From Henricia sp. BOLD:AAB3569 (Eukaryota; Echinodermata; Asteroidea; Spinulosida; Echinasteridae), in assembly GCA_037783545.1 (NCBI GenBank), contig JBBELK010000624.1, positions 372,001 to 436,000 on the forward strand: a DNA stretch of 64,000 bases, read 5' to 3'. This document shows, piece by piece, positions 39,001-51,000 of this stretch. The notes under the pieces were generated by a model. That model had not been told where the DNA came from. It searched no databases and was given only the letters and a program-made list of their open reading frames with translations. Each line of letters starts with the position of its first letter. Within the stretch, counting starts at the first letter, position 1. A program made the position numbers and the translations under genes.

Positions 39001-42000
39001 TTGATTTCTCGGAGTGTAGATGAGATATTGAACTAGCATACACATCTTATAATGCCATTTGAAACAGCTATTCAATCCTGTGATCTATCTTTGAAACAAA
39101 ATGGAAAATAAAAAGGAAAAAAAAATGTCACGGACTTGTGATTTTATTGGCTCTGGACTTGTGATAGACTTGTGATGGACTCGACTACAACCCTGGTATA
39201 CAGGGTGTATCAGAAAAAGTACATACACTCATAAAATTGTAGATAAAAAGGAAATTGTATTATATTTAGAAAATTGGCCCACACATATAGTATATATCGG
39301 TAGACATTGGCTTCATGTTTTCATTAACATCGTCATCATTTTGGGAATTTCAAGCCTGACTGAACAAGGGTTAGTTTTGTAAACAAAGCTAAAATTAACT
39401 TGCTCGGAAAAGTAAAAGATGCGAAACAGGATCAGCTATCAGCTTTTCAGACAGTTTAGCTAGCCCCTCAGTCCTCCACGTGACCGTCTTTTTCTTCACA
39501 CGGATTTGCACGCTTAGCTAACACCAAATGCACGCCCGATCACTGCTCTGTTCTGCCTGAGAAGGGCGACTTTGTTACTTATTCCTCTCTCAAGGTCATC
39601 CAGTTCAATGGGCAGTAACAAAAACTTGGACTTCAGATGTCCCCATTAAAATTCCAGTGATGTTAGGTCTGGTAAATTTGTAAAATGGACCCCTTAAAAT
39701 CACCAGACCTAACACTACTGGTCTTGGTTTTTCTTGTGGGGACATCTCAAGTTTTTGTTACTGCCCGTGGAACTGGATGACCTAGAGAGACGAATAAGGA
39801 CCAAAGTCGCCCTTATCAGGCGTGCATTTGGTGTTCTGCTAAGCGTGCAAATCTGGGTGCAGAAAAAGACAGTCATGTGGAGGACTGAAGGTCTAGCTGA
39901 ACTGTCCAAAAAGCTGATAGCAAAGAAAAGACATATCAAATAGACCTGAAATGTATTGACGTCACGCAATGTTTACCGCAGTGCATTATGGGTGAAAAGT
40001 GGGACGAAATATCTGCATCTCTAGTTTGTGTGCGTTGTATGCATAGCGCCTAGCGTATTCTAGTCTAGTCAATTTACAATTTGACCTAGAACTAATTGCA
40101 ATAGAAATCATTCTAACATGAATCTAGGCCGCAACATTCAAATAAGCAAACTAGAGATGCAGAGATTTCGTTCCACTTTTCACCCATAATGCACCGCGGT
40201 AAACATTGCGAGACGTCATTATGTCATAGGTCTATTGACCTCTCATGCTCCTTGATCTTGTTTTGCATCTTCCATTTTTTTGTGCAAATTAATTTTAGCT
40301 TTGTTTACAAAACTAGCTCCTGTTCAGTCGGGCGTGAAATTCCCAACATGATGATGACGTGAATGAAAACATGTCTGCCGATATGTGTGAGCCAATTTTT
40401 TAAATATAATACAATTTCCGTTTTATCTACAATATTATGAGTGCATACCTGCCAACTAGTCCGATTTAATCATATTTGTTCCGATTTTTAAGTGTTAAAA
40501 GTGTTGAAAATCGGAACCGTACGATTTTTGAAAACATGAGAGGAAAAAACAATTTTGCACACAAAATTTACCGTCTATTCACCATGCATTGCGCGTGGCC
40601 AACGCTGACCGAGTCTAGCACTTATCCACCGACCGTACTGGTGTACCAGAAATAACCTGGTATCTGGTTTCTGCCACACTGGCTGTGCGTACAGTATGCA
40701 GCGGCCGTGCACGGCGACCAGGCATATTGCTACAACTGTAGTGTCCAATTCAAGACGTTCTTAGCGCTGTTACAATGAATCACATAATATACGTGCGTGC
40801 ATGCTGCAAGAATGATGAATCGGATCGCGCACCACGAAAGGCGTCTTTGAACCAAGACTAATCCACGCATGATGCCATGCCGCTTGGGCAAAGTGTAGCC
40901 CAGGTTGGACTCCTTACTATTACCGCATACTTAGTGGTCGTAATGCAGTGAAGACAACGACGTCCAACCTGGGCTAGGCGAAGTGGTATTTGAGTCGAGT
41001 TTGTAAACGGTCGACTTTACCCGACTCCCCGCCCGCGCCGCATGTGTTGTGTAAATAAAAACGGGTGCAGTGCTAGGTCAACTTGACTGTTTTACCAACT
41101 CGACCGTTGTACCAACTCGACCGTTGCAAGTTCCACTACAGTCCGATTTTTTACTTGGCAAAGTTGGGAGGTATGTGAGTGTATACCTTTTTTTCTGATA
41201 CACCCTGTATAATAAGTAGATTAAAAACTGGATAAATTTACAAAACAAGGTGAGGACAGGTGGAGCAGGTCCAGTGCAAAGTAGAGTGTGGCCTCTTGGG
41301 GTAAAATTGTACGTGTTACAGTGCAACTGTGACAATGGAATCTGAACTAAAAGGTGTTGGGGTGGAGGTGGCCCACGGTGCGTACAGCCCCGAGCGTGGG
41401 TTATAATAACTTATACCGAATGGATCAATGACACGTGACCGACAACACACCAATCAAATGACAGGGATGTTTTATATTGTAAAATGTAAAATTGCTTGTT
41501 TGTACACTGATTGACCAACAGGAATTGATGTGAATACTCCAAGCGTTGGGGTCTTCTGTGGCTCTACTCTTCCCGATCCCATCTTAATACCACACCCATC
41601 CGCATTGGTACGCTTCATCACTGATGGAACACAAATTGGCCGAGGATTCAGGATCTTGTATTCTGCTTCTCGTAAGTAACAACATCTTCCAAAAGTATGA
41701 ACATTTGTGAGGAAGACACTCAATGATTTGGCACAAAAAAAATTGGCTCTTTTTGTCAATAAGAAATGAAGCAAATACACAACTGAATTTGCCACTCTAA
41801 AGCTGTATTTGGATTTTCTGGAGTTTCAAGTAAACCCTTTTTGTCATCTTTATATTTTCACATGTCGTGGTGATGTTTGTCTTTTATTAATTTCTTTTGT
41901 GATTGTAGAATGTGGAGGTCTTGTGAGTGGCACGGATGGAGTGATAACCAGCCCCAACTATCCCAATGACTATGACCACAATGACCACTGTGCATGGCTC

Positions 42001-45000
42001 ATTCAGGGTACTGCTGGCACTACCATCACGGTAAGCTAGGAGTAAACAACTAACCTCTCACCCTGTCAAAACGACATCCTAGTCCTGTCTCTTTACAGGA
42101 CACCTTCTCTGTTGAATGACGTCATCCCTGCAGCCGATTTTGCAAATGTTTCACGAAAGTTATGTCATTTTCAAAAGTACTGCAAAGCGAAACCTTATGC
42201 GAGATTTTATTGGAAAAGCTTCGCGCTGTCTAAGGTGGCGTAGGTCGGGAACTTTTTCATCAAAATAGCGATACTGTTGCTGCATCGAGAAAAATTCTCG
42301 CCTAAAGCAATCCCTTTAAAGAGCTAAATGACACAGAAATCAGTGATCATTGTTGGTTCCTGAAATCTATAACCAAGAGGAGCTACATTATGCTTTAGAA
42401 CACATGACCCGGATAATTTCTTGATATCAGTAAAAACTCGCAATCCATTCTGTCGGTAGCCTTGTCCAAGTCTATGATCGTAACCTGGCAAAATATTAGC
42501 AACCTCTTGCGATAAACTCTAGCCAACGACTGTAGGCTGGTTACCGGAATATCTTGGTCTGAAATCCAGACTTACACGCGTGAGGATAAATCATAGCCTT
42601 GTTCTGTCTGTACTAGACGTGATTTATGGGCGGGGACTCTTTATGCTAATTTTTCGAAGAGAGCACTGAGACGTAAAAGCTAATTGGTTAACGGTTGTTT
42701 TGACAGAACTACATGTATACAGTGCTGTTTAAAAAATAGCAGATTTTACGTACGTATACCCAGTTGGTAAGTTCACAAACACAAATTACAGAAAATATGT
42801 GAGGGCTATCTTCTGGTCTTTGTGAAAGTCATCAATTTGCAATTTGTCGGCTGCATAATTCAAACTCCCGTTGATTTCCTCAGTTGTAACACTACGTGAT
42901 GATTTCGCCATATTGCTTCAGAGACATGGAGAGATGTACACATACACATGATACATACTGTACACTACAAATGAACGACGTTTATGCTGGCAAACCGGTC
43001 ACACGCACTATTTGACCCGAAGGTCAAAATAGGGAGCTCTGATAGGATGTTATGTAAGATATGAATATTTATAACCACTCGGGTTTCGCATAAATAATTG
43101 CGTCAGATTTCCAACGCAGATATAAGAAACACATAACACATCGTGTACAGAAAGAACAAGGCTATGATTTAGCCTCGCGCGTGTAAGTCTGGATTTCAGA
43201 CCAAGATATTCCGGTAACCAGCCTATAGTCGCTGGCTACAGTTTATCGCGATAGGTCGCTAATATTTTGCCAGCTCACAATCATAGACTTGGACAAGGCT
43301 ATTCTGTCGGCCAAAAAGAGCATTTTTTTTCCAAAGAATCTACACCCACCAAGATTGACTTGATCCTAGTTGGTTATCGGCCTTTACCGCGGTATCATAC
43401 CACTATGTATGCATGCGCATGGCGTGCATTGCACGTGAAGTGCTCGCGTATAGTCACCTTTGTGCTTCTTTCCACATTTCAGCCTTGTTCATTACTTCCT
43501 TTTTGTTAATCCTATACTAATTTGAGTAAGCCATGTTTTGTTTGTTATTGATAAACTTCCCGTTTAAAAGGTTTTGACAAGGAAATCACTGATTAACAGC
43601 GCACAAGGGAAAACATACATCATATTTTGTACCCCTAAATTTTGGCTGAGGGGTGGGGATTTTGTCACTTAAAATAAAGTCACAATCCCACTTCATGTAG
43701 AAAAGGTAGGGTCGGGTAGGGGAGATGAAACAATTTATAGGTGCATACAATTTATGTACTACATATGTACCAGATACGTCGTTAACTGTTTCAAAATAGT
43801 ATACTGTGTACAGGTTTTTTTGTACCACGTTATTAGCATATACCCAGATAGTTACAGAACACAAACTGTAACCCTAGCCCTAAGCATGCTGAGTCAGGAG
43901 GCTAGAGTGACTCACTTGGTGCAACAAGGAGATAATTTACCCTCTACTGAACCCTGTGTCACAATCCCGTATTTTTCCCATCTTTACCGCCTGGTATAGT
44001 TAACCTTCACTGCGTTTGACATTGAGGCACACACCTCGTGCCAGTATGACTACCTGTCTGTGCGTAATGGAGGCACCTTTGAAGCACCCCAGATCTCCGG
44101 TGAGGACCCATGGTGTGGTAGCACAGCGCCGCCAAGCATCACCACGGCTAGCAATCAGATTCTCATGGTCTTTATGACTGATCGTAGTTCATCAGCTGGT
44201 GGATTCCGCATGGAATGGACCACAGCTACCAGAGGTAATGCAAAAGACATGATTTAGTACGGCGCTCTGTGAGTGCCATTCCACTTGTTTAGATACCGAG
44301 ATAATGTATCTAACCAAGTTGACATAACGTGGATTCAGATAATTTACAGTTGTGCTCAAAATTATTCATGCGCAAGTCCAGAAACTGAGAATGAAGGCAT
44401 CAACTCCCCTCACTTTATAGCCTACAAGCAGAGTGCTATTCTATGCTATTCTTCGATTTAAATTTAATTGAACAGATATGTTAATGATTCAAATCTTATG
44501 CAAACACGACAGCCACTGCCACAGTGTCATGCACCAGTGAGCACACTGGTGCCAACCACAGTATTAGGATCCTAGCACAACCACGCCTCCTCCACCCAAG
44601 CCAAGCCGCTTCAGTGCACACATTGTACACTGAAACCCCTCAACCAGTACTTATAGCCCTGCATCATCACGAGTCCGGCATTACTCCTGAAGACGAACAG
44701 AGCACGCTGTTCGAAACGTTGAGTTCACACTCACTGGTTCTTTTCAGAACCACACATATACAAATGAGATTCACATGGTGCTACCGTAAACCCATACACA
44801 CGTTGATTTCCACCATGCATAGCCTTAAGTTTTACTTATGCAAACATGTTAGGATAACTGTTGAACAACAAGGTGCATTAAAAATTGAAAGCAGGTGCAT
44901 TATCACAAAAAAATTGCCTAAATGCTGATATTTTGTAAGGTGTATGAATAATTTTGAACAGCCACAAAAATGCAAATCTGGACATTACTATTGTTATGCA

Positions 45001-48000
45001 AATGTGCTGAGCCGAAAACATGTGGCCACTAACTGTCCTGGGATACAGTGAAAGTTCCTTCACAATAGTTTTTGGGAGTGAGGAATTTTGAAAAATGTTA
45101 GATTTTTCAAAGGGTATAATTTTGAGCACATCTGTATGTTGCCAATTCGACTTCCTACTTTTTCCTAGATTTGATAAGTCGACTTGATGAGATAATTTAT
45201 GTTGCCAATTGTCCACTTCCCAAATCTACTAAGTCGACTTGGCGAGATATTTTATGTTGCCAAGTCACCTTCCTAAATCTACTAATTCAACTTTGTGAGA
45301 TAATTATGTAAGTCAAGTCAACTTGGCAAAATAAAATATCTCGCCAAGTCGACTTTTTGGATTTAAGAAGTTGACTTGGTAACATAAATTATTTCCCCAA
45401 GTCAACTTATTAAATTTAGGAAGTCGACTTGGCAACATAAATTATCTTGCCAAATCACCTTAGTATTTCACCAAGTCGTCATAGCCCATGTTACAAGTCA
45501 ACAGTGAGATAAATTATTTTGGTATCTAAACAAGAAGGATGTCTTTCGTAATCATACTACATTTTGTTTGCATTATTAATGCATTTCTTTATAGTTTTAG
45601 AAAGGACACCTTGTAAGCTTTTAAATGATGCCTTTTTCAAGTGGAGTTACTGAATCAATGTGTAAATATACAAATGCGCAAAATCTGGGTTTAAAGTTAA
45701 AGAACCCAAAATTAACCTGCAATCACTAAAGTTCACATAAAACAGACCTCATTGTGAAAATAATAGTTTGCTATCTTTTGGTGAAATGAAAATTAACACT
45801 AAAATCAATTTTATACTTAAATCCAGGGAGCTTTCCTGTACAGACAAAATGGCAATCTCAAATGTGTTTTTATTTGACCTAAAAAAAAAATCATATTGTG
45901 AAGGCACTTTTCATAGCTAGTCATGGAAGAAACCCAGAGTTGAAAAATGAAAAGAAAAGAAAAATTGATGTACCTCAAAGAGCAACTAATCAAACTTTAC
46001 AAATTGTTACAGATTTTTGCAAAGCACACGCTGAATAAACCAACTAAATTCGTCCATGTTGTTCGAGAGATGCCTTTCTCGTGAATATGGAAATTCTCAT
46101 GAGCATACAAATTAAAAAAATCTTGCTAGTACAGCTCAGTATACTCATATATTTCAAATAAATAAACTACATGTACTAAAGTGAAAATGTCGCCCTTTGT
46201 GTGTTGCCAAGGTTACTGGGTCTGAACTAAAACCAGTAAACTGTTCCAATGTGCTTCACCAATGGAAGTTTCAGATTACCAGCGAATGTTTAGACCCAAT
46301 TATCAACGGACGTTACACTTTAGTAATCTATTGATAGGATTGTCATTTATTTTTTTAAAATCCAATTTCATGTGACCGTTGCTTTCTTTTGGTATGCTTT
46401 CAGCGTGACTTTCTTTGTTTTGTATTCAGGTTGTGGTGGCACGTACCATGGAAACACAGGCTCCTTCCAGACATCCAACTTCCCCAGCGCCTACCCTGTA
46501 AATGAGGAATGCATTTGGGTTTTGATGGTTGAAATGGGATACCATGTCAGGATCACATTCAACAGCTTTAGTATTGGCTCCGGAGACACTGTCAATGTAA
46601 GACCATTCCTTCATAGCAGCTTGTTCAATTCTGATGGTTGTGGGTTCGAATCCCAGCCGCATCTATGGTGCAAGTGCCCTTGGGCAAGGCATGTTGCCAT
46701 ACATTCCTCTCTCCACCCAGCACTAAATGGGTACCTGTAAGGGTCACAGCCGTTGAGTGCTTGTGTCAGGCTGCCGGGGCTGCATACTCCCCAGGGAGTT
46801 GTGCCCAATGACCAGGGTAATAATTATGTAAAGTGCCAGATGAGTATCCCACTAGGCTTGTGCGGTATTGTGCGGTATACCGTGATGAAAATACCGCGGT
46901 ATTCGGTATTCGGGGGACTTTTTGTGTTATGTCATAACAATAAAGATGTGAAGTACCTGTGCAAACAGAAATTTATTCGGTGCAGGTTTCATGTTGTCCA
47001 GAATTGTACGGGTAGTTTCCGTATATAGTCTCCCAATATTGTGACTTTTTACTTCGGCCAAAAAAAAAAAATCGCCATGACCAATTTGCCCTCAACCACT
47101 TTGCCCCAAAGACAGTTCGCCGACGCTCTTTCATGCCACGGTTTCATGCTGGTTTGAGCGTTTGGGCGAACAATGTTTTCTGGGGCAAAGTGGTTTAGGT
47201 TGGGCGAAATGACCAACATTCGGTGCGCGCGCGGAACGATATGGCCTACATCAACCAAGAAAACTTGTACACACACAGCGCCACGTGGGACATTTTTTCA
47301 CGCAGACACACATTTTTATTTCTTCATGCATGCATTTATAGTTCTAAATATTTGTTTCAAACATCAAAGAAACAATTAATTATTTTCTTATTTATTTCGG
47401 TGATTTTGCATTGGGGATTTCCCTTAATTAGAAATCTACGAAAGCATTTTCTCACTTGTGTTTTGGACAGTTTCCACGGAGCTTGCATGTGCACTGTGCA
47501 CATGTCCCCATAGATGCATACAACGCTGCCATTCTTTTTAATACATTAATTATAATAGGAAAAAGCAAGATGACTGCAGCACGATAAGGATCTATACTAT
47601 ACCTGCCATGGGGACGTCAATAAAAAATGAGATTGTGGATGTACCTTGTACAGGAAATGGGTAATTTGAAGAGCTGCAAATATTTTGCTTGTCTTACAGG
47701 TTTACGATGGGGATAGTGATATTGCCAGGCAGCTGGGATCATACTCGGGAACCACAGTCCCTCCACCTGTTATGTCATCCCTTAATGTTATCACAGTCAA
47801 GTTCCGCAGTGATGGCAGTAACCAAGCCACAGGATTTCAAGCAGATTGGTCTGTTGGTAAGAAGCCTACAATATGTTACAATTGACATGGCCTGTTTGTG
47901 GTTTGTGCCCTTGGCCAATGCACTTTGCCAAACTCCACCCAGGAGTATAAAAGGCGTACCTGCAAGGGTGATAAGCCCCTGAGTGCGTATACAGCAGCCG

Positions 48001-51000
48001 CAGGGCTGTATACTCATTAGGGATCTAAGAATGCCCAAAGGCCCAGTGGATCATTTGCAATGACCCCAAAAAGTAATCGACGAGTTTACAGGGGAAAAGT
48101 TCTGAAAGTAAAGATTTAATTAATAGCAACTATCCAATGAAGGGTTTTCGCTCAAAATGATATAATTTTACCAGAAAAAAAGCCGTAAAGATGAAATTAT
48201 TTAGATCGTTTGCAAACGATTTACTTATTTTTGGTTCGCATCTACGCGGTCCAAAATGCATGGGCGCTGTGTACTCCGTGTGCGTGTTCCAACGCGATGC
48301 ATTTTTATGGATCGCGCGCACACGCAGTATGTGCGCCACAGAGTGCATGACGCAAGCCACATAGTACCCGATCAACTGAGAACGAATATTTGAAACACCC
48401 CGCCAAGACCAGGAAAATGCATATGGATTTTCATGGTTTTTTTAAACGTGGTATATTTGACAAAGCTGAAATTTCTTCGGATGAGTTTGTTGATGTCTTT
48501 CTTTTGATTTATAATGGTTTTATTCGCAGAATCGCTCAAAAACAGATCATCTACAGGGCCTTTAACGGCCCTTGGATCATTTAAAGATTAAACTTTTTTA
48601 TGAATTCCTAGCATGCATAATCTTTAGTTGTATCGGTACAGCAGTACTTTAGCAGTATTTTAGCAAACCTTTAAAAAACGTTCTTGGTTGTTGTTTTTAA
48701 TGAACGCTAAACCGTTGAGTGTGCACACACAATTTTTAAAAGACTCGCCTCTCTACAGAAAAGTACCATTACTATAACCCATTAGCATTGCCAAAAGAGA
48801 AGTACACCATTCTACACATTCTTTATATACAAAGAACAAGATATATGACTGACTGAAAAGCACATAGGAACAAAGAATGAGGTTTTTGCATACAACTTTT
48901 AGTGTATAGCCATGGGAATGTACGGAGAAGTTGTGCACCAAAACATTGCTTGCACAGTTTTTGGACAAAATGCCGGCAACAAGGTATCGCTGCAGTTGTC
49001 ATTGTTTGTAAAGGTCTTATCAACTTCACTGGGTCATATTTCTTGTTCTTTGCACAGCAGTAATGTACGAGTTGTACTTGAGTAGCACAATGGCTTTTGT
49101 TCCTTGGGTATAATTCGCTACGGCGCACCGCTCACAGCGGCTTCAGAAATGTCTACTTCCGGCCAAAAAGCTGGTGCCAGAGGCTCGCCTGTACACATAA
49201 ACAAACGGTGACCTTCAATTAATTACGTCGCATAAAACATTCCGCAATGAAAGAGTTAATGAGTCCCATTTTTAATGTAAGTAATAATATAAATAACGGG
49301 TCCTCGGTAATCATTTTCATCTATTGTTGCTTGAATCTTTTTAAGGTTGTGGATCAACTTTCACAGACGTCACCACTGCCCGCATTGTGTCTCCTGGCTA
49401 CCGAGAACGCAATTACCCCAACAGTATTACCTGTGACTATACCATCAATTGGGACCCACAACAGAGCTTGGCCATACTCTTTGATGACCAATTTGCCATT
49501 GAAGGTGAGTTGCTAGAAGTATGGAAATACAATGTTGCAATGTTTTAAATGCTGTCCACATACATGGACACTTATGGTTAAAGGCTCATTGTCATTTGAC
49601 TCGAGTCCCTATGGGTGAATGACTCGACTTGGAAAAACTTAGGTCCTCAGTTAATGCACAAATAAAATACAGTGAACGTTAACATAATGCACTGGTAGGG
49701 CTAATTCAACTGGCTAATACAATGTGTATACCTTGTTACATTAGAGAGGTTTAGATGCACGTAAAACGTGAAATGCTTTGATTGGGGTACTGTGGCCGAG
49801 CGGTTTAGGTCATTGACTCGCAATCATAGGTGAAAACTTGGGGTTGCAGGTTCGAACCTCCCCACGGCTACGGTACCTGTGCCCTTGGGCAAGGCACTCA
49901 ACCACACTTGCTCCATCCTTCGGAAGGGATGTAAAGCCGTTGGTCCAGTGTGTTAGGTAATGGAAACGCACTCTAAAGATCCCAGAGCATTCTTTCGTGA
50001 AGAGCAAGGGGAATCATCCCCGGTGTCTCTGGCCATTTATAATTATAATTCTTCATGGGTTTCCTCACGCTTGCGAGTGACAGTGCAATGAGCACTATTG
50101 AGGAATCCTTGGTATGAATACCAGAAAGAAATAATAATAATAATAATAATGATTACTTGGTCATTATTCTGAGGAAATCTTAGAACATATGAAAACCAAA
50201 ACCCCACATTTGTGACTTTCTTGGCGAGATAACTTTGTTACTCTGACCAAGATTTAACCCCAACTTCTAGGGCCTCTTCATCGTATGACCTGTGCTGAAA
50301 GTATTTCGCATTCACATTCCGGTTTTACGTGCATCTATTCCTCCCTATTACCGTTAAACTATCACTCGCTCAAAGAGTGAGATTTGCCTAAATGTTTCAG
50401 AATTTCCTGAATTTAGCCCAAAATAATTGATAAGATTGTATGCAACAGAGGGGGTATTGCCATTAACGCAGCACTGCACTGTTTTTGGTGGAGCAACAAG
50501 TGCATTATCAGGGGCCGATTTCACTAACGCTTTGCGATGATCGCTAATGCCCAAATAAATCGCTAAACTCGAAATCCATCGCAGTTTAGCGATCAACTTC
50601 GAAGAGCGATTTCACAAAAACTTAGCGATGGCGTTGGCCATCGCTAGTTGTTATTTAGCGATGAATATTTAGCGACGACTAATTTGTCATGGAAACATTC
50701 ATCGCTAAAATACAATTTCGCGCCATTTGTTTAGTATTTTGAAGGTTTGGTGATTTTCAGTGTGTCTCGAAATGGCGTTTCAGTTGTTGTACATAAACAA
50801 CGCAATAGCATTACCGAGAGAGAGGGTTTTCAGGGACAGGACAAATCCTCTGGATTCATACAATGACAAAAAGATGCACAAATATTATCGGTTTACGCGG
50901 AATGGTGTCATGAGAATTATTGACATTTTAGAGCCACATCTCCGCCCTTCAACTCTTAGGAGCCACGCAATAGATGCAACCGTTCAAGTATTAAGCTCTC

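Larger units (their letters stand above)
39201..41207. mobile_element. mariner/IS630-type palindrome with two opposed transposase remnants
   Basis: The ends cagggtgtatcagaaaaa and its complement are flanked by TA (39199-39200 and 41208-41209). Long inverted arms meet at about 39690. In the right arm, + strand near 39700-39940, the translation gives MWGHLKFLLLPVELDDLER, which resembles the WGYLK...P..L.dL..RI segment near the C-terminus of mariner-type transposases, preceded by SPDLT in another frame. The left arm carries the same segment on the minus strand. Two further elements (39939-40237 and 40444-41175) are inserted. Both transposase pieces are broken. Confidence 0.82.
44261..45547. mobile_element. 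palindromic element with GCGCTCTGTGAGTGCC ends, copy 2
   Basis: The left end ggcgctctgtgagtgccatt and the aagtcgacttggc-type interior match copy 1 at 18635-19602. The right end (ggtatctaaacaagaaggat) is more diverged. It is interrupted by the Tc1-like element at 44347-45134. Confidence 0.75.

Noticed and set aside
49784-49875. Possible tRNA-Leu or tRNA-Ser gene
   Set aside because: A and B boxes are present but the acceptor stem and anticodon arm are not intact, and the sequence continues into a SINE body found again at 59080.
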